DNA of 64,000 nt, from NCBI RefSeq assembly GCF_023935105.1, contig NZ_CP096040.1:1798001-1862000 (forward strand), given 5' to 3'. Numbering within the stretch: position 1 is the first letter of the stretch; each line of letters opens with the position of its first letter. Of the stretch, positions 57,614 through 64,000 are shown piece by piece. The notes beneath the pieces were generated by a model that worked only from the letters and a program-made list of their open reading frames with translations, was not told the DNA's origin and ran no database searches. The position numbers and the translations under genes are program-made. This stretch comes from Caulobacter segnis. Its GTDB lineage: Bacteria; Pseudomonadota; Alphaproteobacteria; Caulobacterales; Caulobacteraceae.

Positions 57614-59776
57614 TCAGCTCCAGGGCAGCAGGTAGCCCCAAAGGCCCAGCAGGACCGCCAGGAACACGAACAGCAGGGCGGTGAAGGTGAAGGCCACCTT
57701 GCGCCAGCCGCTCCAGCTGTCGACCCGCCGTCCGCCGCGCCAGACCATCGGCAGGGCGCCCAGGGTCAGGATGCTGAGCACCGCCGCGACCAGGGCGCAG
57801 GCCGAGCCGCTGAGCAGCCAGCCGCTGGGCCAGCCGAAGAAGACGTTGGTCTGGTCGCTGGCCTTGGCGGCGAACACGCCCATGCAGGCGGCCGAGATCA
57901 GCCAGAGCACCGACTGCATGGTCTGCATCTGGCTGGCGCGGGCCTGGACCGGGGTCTGGCGCGCCTCGCGGCGGTTGCGGACCATCGCGCCCAGGACCGT
58001 GGCGGCGCTGGCCAGGCCGGCGATCACCGCCGTCCAGATCAGCAGATTGGCCGAGCGGAAGAAGCCGATCCGCTCGTAGGTGGACCAACCGCGCGCGGCG
58101 TAGAAGCGCGAGGGGCGGTCGCCATTGGGATCGAAGACCAGGGTCAGCGGGCCGTCGATGGCCTTGAACACGCCCGGGTGGTCCGTGCCGTTGAACAGGG
58201 AGCCGACGCCGCCCTCGATGATGCTGAGGCGGCCGTCTGGCGTCGCCCGCACCGTCGCGCGGCCGATGATGCGGTTAGTGAAGCCCTCCAGTCCGCCATA
58301 GGCCCGGCGGGTGGTCAGATAGTCACCTTCGTAGGCGCGGGCCTGATCGTAGGTCAGCGCGCTGGCGGGCGGCACGGCGGGGGCGTCGGCGTAGAAGTGC
58401 TCGATGATCGTCGAGGGTAGGGTGGCGGGCAGGTTCGCGCCGCTATCGGTGTTGGCCGAGACGAAGATGCCCAGGCCAAGCTCCGGAACGATCACCAGGT
58501 TCGAGTGGAAATAGAGGGTGGCGCCGCCATGGCCGAAGCCGCGTCGACCGCCGGGCAGGGCGATGTCCATGAAGCCGGCGTTCCAGCCGGCCGCCTCGGG
58601 CGCGGGGCGATACATCGGCGTGCGGAAGGCCAGGGCCGTCTTCGGCGAGAAGATGGTCCGGCCGTTGAGGGTTCCGCCATTCAGCAACAGGGTCATGTAG
58701 CGAGCCATGTCGCCGGCGGTGCTGGAAGCCGAGGCGGCGGGCGCGATCTGGCCCATGAACTCTCGCGGGCGGGTCTTCCAGCCCATCGGCGTCCACGAGA
58801 AGCCGTCCGACAGCTCGGCCGCCAGGGCCTCGTTCATCGGCGCGGGCAGGCGGTCGTTCCACGGCCGGGCCTCGCGGAAGGTCGTGTGGGTCATGCCAGC
58901 GGGCAGGATGATCTCCTGGCTGATCAGCTCCTCGTAGGGCTTGCCGACCACGTTGGCGACCGCCGCGCCGGCCAGGGCCGCGCCATAGTTGGAATAGCTG
59001 GGCAGCAGGCCCGGCTCGCGCACCCGGCGCGGGCGTTCCTGGCGCAGATAGTCGTTGAGCGGACGCACGCGATTCGGATCGCGCTCGAACAGCTGGCCCA
59101 GCGCGCGGTCCTCGAACCCGGCCGTGTGGGTCATCAGGTCCTTCAGCCGAACCGGTGTCTTCTTGCCCTGGTCCTTCAACTGAAGCGGCTCGGGCAGGTA
59201 GAGGTTGACCGGACCGTCCAGGCGCATGCGACCAGCCTCGATCTCGTTCATCAGGGCGATCCAGGTGAACGTCTTGGAGATCGAGGCGACCCGGAACAGG
59301 GTCTTGTCGGGATCGACGGGGCGACGCTGGTCGAGGTTGGCGAAGCCGTAGCCCTTCTTCAGCACGACCTGGCCGTTCTGGACCACCGACAGGGTGACGC
59401 CGGCGATGTGGTCGCGACTCATCGCGCGGCGCACGACGCCGTCGACGAAGGCTTCCAGTTGCGGGCCAGGCAGGGGCGCGGCGGCCGCCAGGACGGGCGT
59501 GGGCGTCTGCGTGGGTGTGACGGCGGCCGGCGTCGGCGTCGCGGTCGGCGCGGGCGGCACGAGCGAGGCGGGCGTCGCCGCGGCGGAACGAGCCGCCGGC
59601 CCCACGCGGCGCGGACGCAAGCTGTTATAAGGGCGCGGCGCGGTGTTCAGGACCGGTTCGGCGGGCGCGGCGGGCGGCGGCGAAGCGTCCTGCGCCCGCG
59701 CCTCGGATCCCCCCCAGGAGCAAAGTGCGATGAAGGCCGCCGCGAAGGCGGCTGCGGACGAAACGCGCAACGTCAA
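57614..59776 (-). CDS. Serine beta-lactamase/DD-peptidase-like hydrolase with C-terminal membrane segments
   Basis: From the TTG at 59776 (AGGGGA site eight bases upstream and a proper signal peptide TLRVSSAAAFAAAFIALCSW ending ARAQ) the protein has 720 residues; a TTG at 59842 is also open. A Pro/Ala/Thr linker spans about 30-105. The class C-type catalytic set is SISK (Ser165, Lys168), YSN in LPSYSNYG, and HGG in GFGHGGAT. After the hydrolase domain comes a strand domain, then three or four TM segments to the C-terminus ending GLWGYLLPWS. Periplasmic esterase or peptidase; beta-lactam hydrolysis is not implied. Confidence 0.85.
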   Translation of the reverse strand: MTLRVSSAAAFAAAFIALCSWGGSEARAQDASPPPAAPAEPVLNTAPRPYNSLRPRRVGPAARSAAATPASLVPPAPTATPTPAAVTPTQTPTPVLAAAAPLPGPQLEAFVDGVVRRAMSRDHIAGVTLSVVQNGQVVLKKGYGFANLDQRRPVDPDKTLFRVASISKTFTWIALMNEIEAGRMRLDGPVNLYLPEPLQLKDQGKKTPVRLKDLMTHTAGFEDRALGQLFERDPNRVRPLNDYLRQERPRRVREPGLLPSYSNYGAALAGAAVANVVGKPYEELISQEIILPAGMTHTTFREARPWNDRLPAPMNEALAAELSDGFSWTPMGWKTRPREFMGQIAPAASASSTAGDMARYMTLLLNGGTLNGRTIFSPKTALAFRTPMYRPAPEAAGWNAGFMDIALPGGRRGFGHGGATLYFHSNLVIVPELGLGIFVSANTDSGANLPATLPSTIIEHFYADAPAVPPASALTYDQARAYEGDYLTTRRAYGGLEGFTNRIIGRATVRATPDGRLSIIEGGVGSLFNGTDHPGVFKAIDGPLTLVFDPNGDRPSRFYAARGWSTYERIGFFRSANLLIWTAVIAGLASAATVLGAMVRNRREARQTPVQARASQMQTMQSVLWLISAACMGVFAAKASDQTNVFFGWPSGWLLSGSACALVAAVLSILTLGALPMVWRGGRRVDSWSGWRKVAFTFTALLFVFLAVLLGLWGYLLPWS

Positions 59777-59855
59777 CGATGTCCCCTGGGTGAAGCGGAA
59801 AACTTCCAGGGTTTTGTGTAACGCGCTGGCGGCCAGGGTCAAACCCGATCACCGG

Positions 59856-60629
59856 TCAAGGGGCGCCAGACTTGCCGCGATTGAAGGCGTAGAGGGGCAA
59901 TATCGGCCGCAGAGCGGCGCCTATCCACACCTGCGGCTCGGACGCTGGCTCGGCCCCCGTCTCCTTTTCCTTGCGCGCCACGCAGGCCTGGACGCCCGCC
60001 CCGAGGGTCGCGAAGTCGTGGGCGCCGGGAAGGGTGGAGAGGAAACAGTCGTCGAAATACGGGTACTTGTCGTCCTCGCCGCAGCCGAACGAGGCGCGAT
60101 CGGCGCGAGCGGCGGTCAGGATCAGGCGGTCGCCTTTCTGCAGCGGCGGGATGAACACGCCCGAAAAGCAGGCGGAGATCACCACCACGCTGGGGCGCCC
60201 GGGGCAGGCGTCGTTCAGCATCGCGGCCAGCAGTTGGGGGCGAAGCATGGTCTCGCCGAGAACCGCGCCTTCGGGACTGCCGTGCGAGCTGATGTAGAAC
60301 AGGCAGCCGGCCTTGGCCTTCTGGGCTCGGACCCGCAGGGCGTCATGGATGGCGCGGGCGTCCGCCCGGCCAGGCGAATCGGCGGGATAGCGTTCGGGGC
60401 GCACCGAGAACTGCTGGATCGCGGACTTGTCGAAGCCCAGCTCGACCAGCGCCCTGGAGACGTCGCGGCGGGCGTTGTCGAACGCCTCGGTCGTGCCGGC
60501 GGAATGGGCGTGGAAGTCGCCGGCCACCACCACGGCGGTCCAGTTCGAGAATGGTCCGGCCGCGCGCGCGGCCTGCGGCGGGGCGAAGAGCAGAGCCAGA
60601 AGTCCGATGACCACAGCCGCTCCGCGCAT
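59856..60629 (-). CDS. Secreted C13 (legumain-like) cysteine peptidase family protein
   Basis: A 257-residue protein with a signal peptide (MRGAAVVIGLLALLFAPPQA). The caspase-like fold has its dyad: His in FYISSHGSPEG (about residue 116) and Cys in VVISACFSGVF (about 154). The opening WTAVVVAGDFHAHSAGTTEA FDNARRD matches bacterial C13 members. A periplasmic Asn/Asp-directed peptidase or transamidase is inferred. It begins 8 bases after the thioesterase stop, in the sspB operon. Confidence 0.85.
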   Translation of the reverse strand: MRGAAVVIGLLALLFAPPQAARAAGPFSNWTAVVVAGDFHAHSAGTTEAFDNARRDVSRALVELGFDKSAIQQFSVRPERYPADSPGRADARAIHDALRVRAQKAKAGCLFYISSHGSPEGAVLGETMLRPQLLAAMLNDACPGRPSVVVISACFSGVFIPPLQKGDRLILTAARADRASFGCGEDDKYPYFDDCFLSTLPGAHDFATLGAGVQACVARKEKETGAEPASEPQVWIGAALRPILPLYAFNRGKSGAP

Positions 60630-60637
60630 GACCGTTC

Positions 60638-61108
60638 CTACTTCTTGAAACTGGAAAAGGGAGTCGGGATCGCCGTGCCCGTCGACTTGGCCAGCAACCG
60701 CCCCTCGGCGTCGTGGAGTTCGCCTTCCATGAAGCAGACCGTGCGGCCCCATTTCACGACACGGCCAACGCCACGCAGCGCGCCGGGCATGGCCGGGCGC
60801 AGGAAGCTGGTCTTCATCTCCAGGGTGGGGACGACGTGGGTCATGCCCGAGGTGATCATGCCGGCCACCGACATGCACTCGTCCAGCATGGCGCAGACGT
60901 ATCCGCCCTGGATTTGCCCCATCGGGTTGCAGAGCAGCTCGGCGCGCGCGGTGAAACCGACCTCGACCTCGCGGTCGGCCTGGCGCACGGCCAGCAGTTC
61001 GAAGCCCAGGGTTCGGGATCCGGTCGGTTGGTTCTTGGATGCGCGAAAGCGCGCGAGGATCGCCTCGTCGCTCAGGGTTTGAGGAGCGTCCGAGGCGATG
61101 TCGCTCAT
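60638..61108 (-). CDS. PaaI-type hotdog thioesterase
   Basis: A 156-residue single hotdog domain. NPMGQIQGGYVCAMLDECMS contains the Asn-Pro-x-G-x-x-Q-G-G and catalytic-type Asp of the family, and PTLEMKTSFLRPAMPGALRG V follows. It hydrolyses acyl- or aryl-acyl-CoA thioesters. The start overlaps the sspB stop by four bases, so translation is coupled. Confidence 0.88.
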   Translation of the reverse strand: MSDIASDAPQTLSDEAILARFRASKNQPTGSRTLGFELLAVRQADREVEVGFTARAELLCNPMGQIQGGYVCAMLDECMSVAGMITSGMTHVVPTLEMKTSFLRPAMPGALRGVGRVVKWGRTVCFMEGELHDAEGRLLAKSTGTAIPTPFSSFKK

Positions 61109-61590
61109 TTCTTCCGGAACTGGTCCAGGGAGACGATCTTGGGACCGTCGTCGCCCGCCGGGGCGGGGGTCTTGTCCTCGGGTTCGGCTTCCGGTTCCGG
61201 CTCGTCCTCGACGATCTCGGGCGGGGCGAACTGCAGGGCGAACTGGACCGACGGATCGTAGAAGCGAGTCAGGGCCGCGTAAGGCACCGACAGGCGCTTG
61301 GGCTGGCCGCCGAACTTCAGCGTGACCGAGAAGAAGGCGTCACCGGGCGCCAGGTCCCAGTACTGGTGCTGCAGGACGATGGTCATCTCGTCCGGATACT
61401 TGCCCAGCAGGTCCTGCGGGCCCGAGACGCCCGCCGCCTTGGTCTTGAAGGTGATGTACAGGTGGTGCGGCTCGGGCAGGCCGCCCGGAGCGGCGGCCTT
61501 CTTCAGGGCCGCCTTGACCACGCCGCGCAGGGCGTCCTGGGCCATGGCCTCGTATTGCATGAGGTCTTCGGGCGGTTGAGTCTGGGACAT
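61105..61590 (-). CDS. sspB: ClpXP adaptor protein SspB (alphaproteobacterial type)
   Basis: A 161-residue protein. Residues 8-125 form the SspB fold (MQYEAMAQDALRGVVKAALK, HHLYITFKTKAAG, YPDEMTIVLQHQYWDL, AFFSVTLKFGGQPKRLSVPY). An acidic Pro-rich linker (EDEPEPEAEPEDKTP) leads to the ClpX-binding tail IVSLDQFRKK. It tethers tmRNA-tagged substrates to ClpX. The tmRNA gene lies about 300 bases upstream on the same strand, an apt pairing. First gene of a run: sspB, thioesterase, C13 peptidase, serine hydrolase. Confidence 0.94.
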   Translation of the reverse strand: MSQTQPPEDLMQYEAMAQDALRGVVKAALKKAAAPGGLPEPHHLYITFKTKAAGVSGPQDLLGKYPDEMTIVLQHQYWDLAPGDAFFSVTLKFGGQPKRLSVPYAALTRFYDPSVQFALQFAPPEIVEDEPEPEAEPEDKTPAPAGDDGPKIVSLDQFRKK

Positions 61591-61717
61591 GCGCGGGGTC
61601 GGTACTTCGAACTGGAAACGAAGCCGCGAACGTAGCGCGTCGGAGGCTTCGCGCAAAGCGGGTGACTGCGGAATCCCACTGGTCGCAATCGATGTCATTC
61701 ACAGCGCTGTGAGGAAC

Positions 61718-61900
61718 GTGGAGGGATTCTGTTGGCAGGCTCCCCCAAGCCTTCTCAAAAGAGAGGAGGGAGCCTCGGCGACGTGGTGGAAAGTGGAGGG
61801 ATTCTGTTGGCAGGCTCCCTCAAGCCTTCTCGAAAGAGAGGAGGGAGCCTCGGCGACGTGGTGGAAAGTGGAGGGATTCTGTTGGCAGGCTCCCTCCGGG
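61718..61900. repeat. 75-bp tandem repeat, about 2.4 copies
   Basis: GTGGAGGGATTCTGTTGGCA starts at 61718, 61793 and 61868, exactly 75 bases apart. Copies 1 and 2 are nearly identical; copy 3 stops where the tmRNA 3' region begins. Each unit contains the inverted repeat GGCTCCCTC / GAGGGAGCC. A period of 75 keeps one plus-strand frame open, but no start site or family supports coding. It lies between tmRNA and sspB. Confidence 0.9.
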
Positions 61901-62192
61901 CCCCGCCTAGGGATCTGAACCCCTAGGACTTAAGAGGCGAATTCACCTGCACCGCATTACGCGGCGACGGCGAACTCTTCAGCGAAGTTATCGTTCGCAT
62001 TTAGAAAAATGACCCGAAACGGTGGATCAAGCCGAGGAAAAGCAGACACCTTTACACGTCTGTCGATGCTGATCGGCCCCATGCAGTCCCATGATAACTT
62101 GGGAGAGATTGGTGGAGCCGCCGGGAATCGCACCCGGGTCCAGTCCGCTTATTACGTGCGCGTTTATTCCCATAGTTCGGCCGAAGCCGGAC
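61901..62192 (-). ncRNA. ssrA: Two-piece (circularly permuted) transfer-messenger RNA
   Basis: Read on the minus strand. The acceptor piece ends at 62110 with CCGGG-TGCGATT-CCCGG (T arm), CGGCTCC, A and CCA. A 29-base spacer (62081-62109) is removed, and the coding piece begins at 62080 with GGGGCCG, which pairs with CGGCTCC and gives the G3-U70 pair that specifies alanine. The tag frame runs 61998 to 61960 (GCG resume codon, ANDNFAEEFAVAA), stop TAA at 61957-61959. A 3' hairpin (CCTAGGG/CCCTAGG) ends near 61906. The outer ends are approximate. This permuted form is the alphaproteobacterial type; it rescues stalled ribosomes and tags products for SspB-ClpXP. Confidence 0.96.
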
Positions 62193-62194
62193 AG

Positions 62195-62476
62195 TCACAA
62201 TATAGGGGCTTCGACCTCGGTATGGAAGGCCGAACGCTGGACTGTCCCCAGGCTGAGGCGGCCGTCGGACAAAGTGCCGCTCACGACCGCGCCGTGATCC
62301 TCGAACAGCTTCAGGGTTTCGCCGACCAGCACGTAGACGCCGGTGAAGACGTCGGCGAAGTCGTCGCGGGTCTCGATGAAGCGGCCGTCGGCGCGCAGTT
62401 CCAGCGAGATGTGGCCGTCGGGCGAGGTCCAGACGCCGGCGACGGGGATGTGGGGAACGATGGCGGACATCATCAT
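62195..62476 (-). CDS. Atu4866-domain small protein
   Basis: A 93-residue protein from the first of three adjacent ATGs (62476, 62473, 62470) with GGAG upstream. GVWTSPDGHISLELRADGRF IETR, VYVLVGETLKLFEDHGAVVS GTL and DGRLSLGTV form the small beta-barrel of the Atu4866 family, of unknown function. Its last codons (CCT ATA TTG TGA) contain the -10 element TATATT of the tmRNA promoter. Divergent from an AraC regulator, which may control it. Confidence 0.8.
   Translation of the reverse strand: MMMSAIVPHIPVAGVWTSPDGHISLELRADGRFIETRDDFADVFTGVYVLVGETLKLFEDHGAVVSGTLSDGRLSLGTVQRSAFHTEVEAPIL
62199..62204 (-). promoter_or_regulatory. -10 element of the tmRNA promoter
   Basis: TATATT on the minus strand, about 7 bases before the presumed start of the tmRNA precursor. 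It overlaps the 3' end of the Atu4866 gene. A -35 is less clear (GAGGTCG region). Confidence 0.45.
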
Positions 62477-62655
62477 CGGGTGATGCTCCCTATCTGGAAG
62501 GCTTGGGTCTGGAAGGCTTGGGTCTGGGCGCCCGGGGCGGGCGAGGCGGAAGGGAGCGTGGCGGTCGCGGCGGTCAGCGCGGCCGTCCCGCCCAGCAGGG
62601 CGGCGACGAACCAACGCGGAGCCGTCACGCCGCGTCGGGGCGTGTAGCGTCTCAT
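62473..62655 (-). CDS. Small exported or single-TM protein
   Basis: A 60-residue product starting MRRYTPRRGVTAPRW, then a hydrophobic stretch (FVAALLGGTAALTAATATLP) and a tail with the direct repeat QTQAFQTQAF (15-base DNA duplication). Its stop overlaps the Atu4866 start as ATGA, supporting a real coupled gene. No ribosome site of note and no family recognised. Confidence 0.5.
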   Translation of the reverse strand: MRRYTPRRGVTAPRWFVAALLGGTAALTAATATLPSASPAPGAQTQAFQTQAFQIGSITR

Positions 62656-62841
62656 CACGAGCTCTGATTTTGGGAGTTGCCGCGTCGGGGAGCGGAACGA
62701 GGCCACTATGGGGCATCAACTCGTCCAGCCGGTAGACCGATGCTCCGACATGATTGCACGAAAATCCAGAAGCGAACGGCGTCGCGTGACGGAGGATCGT
62801 GCAAGGCTTACAAATAGCCTCGCTCCAGGAAGGGAAATTTC

Positions 62842-63750
62842 ATGAGCACGCGCGAGGCGTTGGCTGCCCTGATTGAACGATTCGCGCCGGATGAAGGTCC
62901 GGTCGAGACCTGCTGCCCCAGGGTCAATCTGTACCGCGTGCACGCGCCGACCGAGCCCATGCACGCCGTGCACGACCCGTCCTTCTGCGTCCTGGCCCAA
63001 GGTCGCAAGCGCGTGCTGGTGGGCGAGGCCATCCATGAATACGACGACCTCAACTTCTTCCTGTCGTCGATCGACGTTCCGGTGGCCGGCCAGGTGATCG
63101 AGGCCTCGATGGAGAAGCCGTATCTGGCCTTCCGCATCGTACTGGACGCCAACCTGATCAGCGAGATGATGATGGAGTGCGGCCTGGCCACTCGGCTGGA
63201 CGCGGCCGCGCCGCTGGTCGGCGGCATGTCGGCGGGCGCGATGACGCCGGAGCTGTTCGACGCCGCCTGTCGGATGCTGCGGTTGATGGACACGCCCGAG
63301 GACGCGCCCGTCCTGGCGCCGTTGATCGAGCGCGAGATCCTCTATCGCCTGCTGACCGGCCCGCAAGGGCCGCGCCTGGCCCAGATCGCCCGCCGCGACG
63401 GCCGGCTGCGCCAGGTCAATCGGGCCATCGGCTGGATCAAGCGCAACTTCGACCAGCCGTTCAGCATCGACGTCGTGGCCGAGGAAGCGCGGATGAGCGC
63501 CTCGGCCCTGCATCAGCACTTCAAGGCGGTGACCTCGCTGTCGCCGCTGCAGTACCAGAAGCAGATCCGCCTGCAGGAAGCGCGGCGGCTGATCCTGGTC
63601 CAGCGGCTGGACGCCGCCACGGCCGGCCATACGGTCGGCTATGACAGCGCCTCGCAGTTCAGCCGCGAATACGCCCGGCTGTTCGGCGCGCCGCCGCTTC
63701 GAGACGTGGCGCGCCTGCGCGAACAGCCGGAGCAGATGGCGGGGGCTTAA
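62842..63750 (+). CDS. AraC-family transcriptional regulator
   Basis: A 302-residue protein with AGGAAGGG before the ATG. Residues 20-170 are the AraC_N cupin-type ligand domain (HAVHDPSFCVLAQGRKRVLV, YDDLNFFLSSIDVPVAGQVI). Residues 200-295 contain the double helix-turn-helix (IKRNFDQPFSIDVVAEEARM SASALHQHFK and VGYDSASQFSREYARLFG). Probably an activator of the divergent small-protein genes or of dehydrogenases elsewhere. Stops three bases from the convergent cut gene. Confidence 0.9.
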   Translation: MSTREALAALIERFAPDEGPVETCCPRVNLYRVHAPTEPMHAVHDPSFCVLAQGRKRVLVGEAIHEYDDLNFFLSSIDVPVAGQVIEASMEKPYLAFRIVLDANLISEMMMECGLATRLDAAAPLVGGMSAGAMTPELFDAACRMLRLMDTPEDAPVLAPLIEREILYRLLTGPQGPRLAQIARRDGRLRQVNRAIGWIKRNFDQPFSIDVVAEEARMSASALHQHFKAVTSLSPLQYQKQIRLQEARRLILVQRLDAATAGHTVGYDSASQFSREYARLFGAPPLRDVARLREQPEQMAGA

Positions 63751-63753
63751 TGG

Positions 63754-64000
63754 TCAGGGCAGGGCCGACCAGGGCACGGTGACCTTGTCGTCGCCCTGCC
63801 CCCAGAAGGTGACGGTCTGGGCGCTGGAGTCCACGGTGACCCTGTAGACGTAGCGCGCGCCGTTCTGGGTGTTGTTGGCCAGCACCTGATTGTTGGGACC
63901 GTAGGTGACGAGACCGTAAGCGACGCGGTTGTCGATGAAGCTGAAGGCCCAGGTCGTGTGGCCCTTGTACTGCACCACCGGGCAGGTCGGACTGGACTCC
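63754..64000 (-). CDS. Hypothetical beta-rich protein (C-terminal part; gene runs off the window end)
   Basis: The 81 residues present read through the window end with no start (…SSPTCPVVQYKGHTTWAFSF and IDNRVAYGLVTYGP) and finish QTVTFWGQGDDKVTVPWSAL P. The Trp/Tyr/Asn-rich strand pattern suggests a secreted or surface beta-sheet domain. No family recognised. Confidence 0.6.
   Translation of the reverse strand, partial: ESSPTCPVVQYKGHTTWAFSFIDNRVAYGLVTYGPNNQVLANNTQNGARYVYRVTVDSSAQTVTFWGQGDDKVTVPWSALP

Noticed and set aside
61589..61918. Plus-strand frame through the 75-bp tandem repeats encoding VEGFCWQAP repeats
   Set aside because: The frame stays open only because 75 is divisible by three; no ribosome site, and it overlaps sspB upstream DNA and the tmRNA antisense.
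61901..62192. tmRNA considered as an integration site of a genomic island
   Set aside because: No integrase gene and no second copy of the tmRNA 3' end were seen in the window.
62009..62193. Plus-strand frame over the tmRNA
   Set aside because: It is antisense to conserved tmRNA acceptor and coding pieces.

Overview
The window is a GC-rich, gene-dense chromosomal segment of an alphaproteobacterium, almost certainly a Caulobacter. Evidence: a circularly permuted two-piece tmRNA whose tag reads (A)ANDNFAEEFAVAA, the tag known from Caulobacter crescentus; a metF / B3 metallo-beta-lactamase / split metH cluster like that around CAU-1 of C. crescentus; SspB of the alphaproteobacterial type; promoters close to the Caulobacter housekeeping consensus; and two RTX proteins ending in a domain that resembles the N-terminal anchoring domain of the S-layer protein RsaA. 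Sixty-two protein genes (two cut by the window ends), one small possible gene, one tmRNA gene and one candidate sRNA are described. No tRNA, rRNA, CRISPR, IS element or prophage was seen.

Layout. 1-2.7 kb: 5' part of a secreted SGNH hydrolase behind two LacI-type operators, a possible small RNA, and an XRE regulator-MFS exporter pair. 2.7-8.5 kb: a Fur-box-preceded TonB receptor with a PepSY membrane reductase-like partner, then a second TonB receptor. 8.7-10.4 kb: ettA. 10.5-15.8 kb: two RTX surface proteins. 15.8-19.3 kb: small enzymes and an HxlR regulator with a clear operator. 19.3-26.0 kb: methionine-cycle operon (ArsR/methyltransferase regulator, metF, B3 metallo-beta-lactamase, metH part 1, metH part 2). 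26.1-32.1 kb: DUF898, M48 peptidase, CHASE4-GGDEF-EAL protein, lipoprotein GH1 glycosidase. 32.2-39.1 kb: secreted hypothetical, TerB-DnaJ protein, acyl-CoA dehydrogenase, old yellow enzyme, SDR, SMP-30. 39.3-45.3 kb: PcfJ-like protein, small lipoprotein, folA-thyA, CsgG-SH3 protein, DUF924, RcnB-like protein. 45.4-50.7 kb: ilvC, CAP protein, deoxyribosyltransferase, DUF2200, cupin, an AT-rich orphan and a lipoprotein. 51.3-57.6 kb: TrmN6-like methyltransferase, polyprenyl synthase, YccF, ccdAB, GNAT, fumC, YbjQ-DUF1697-RusA. 57.6-62.7 kb: minus-strand run of tmRNA, sspB, thioesterase, C13 peptidase and serine hydrolase. 62.2-64 kb: Atu4866 protein, AraC regulator and a cut gene.

How it works together. 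The met cluster covers 5-methyl-THF formation and homocysteine remethylation under an ArsR-type (SahR-like) regulator whose perfect palindrome abuts its own start codon. tmRNA sits just upstream of sspB, the adaptor that hands tmRNA-tagged proteins to ClpXP. thyA-folA overlap and couple dTMP synthesis to folate reduction. The most unusual part is the RTX pair: an RsaA-type lipopolysaccharide-anchoring domain appears moved to the C-terminus of calcium-binding RTX proteins, with no type I secretion genes nearby. Intergenic spaces carry several families of hairpin repeats, one of which supplies the last codons of the GH1 gene. Family assignments rest on reading the translated sequences and on memory; no database search was run.
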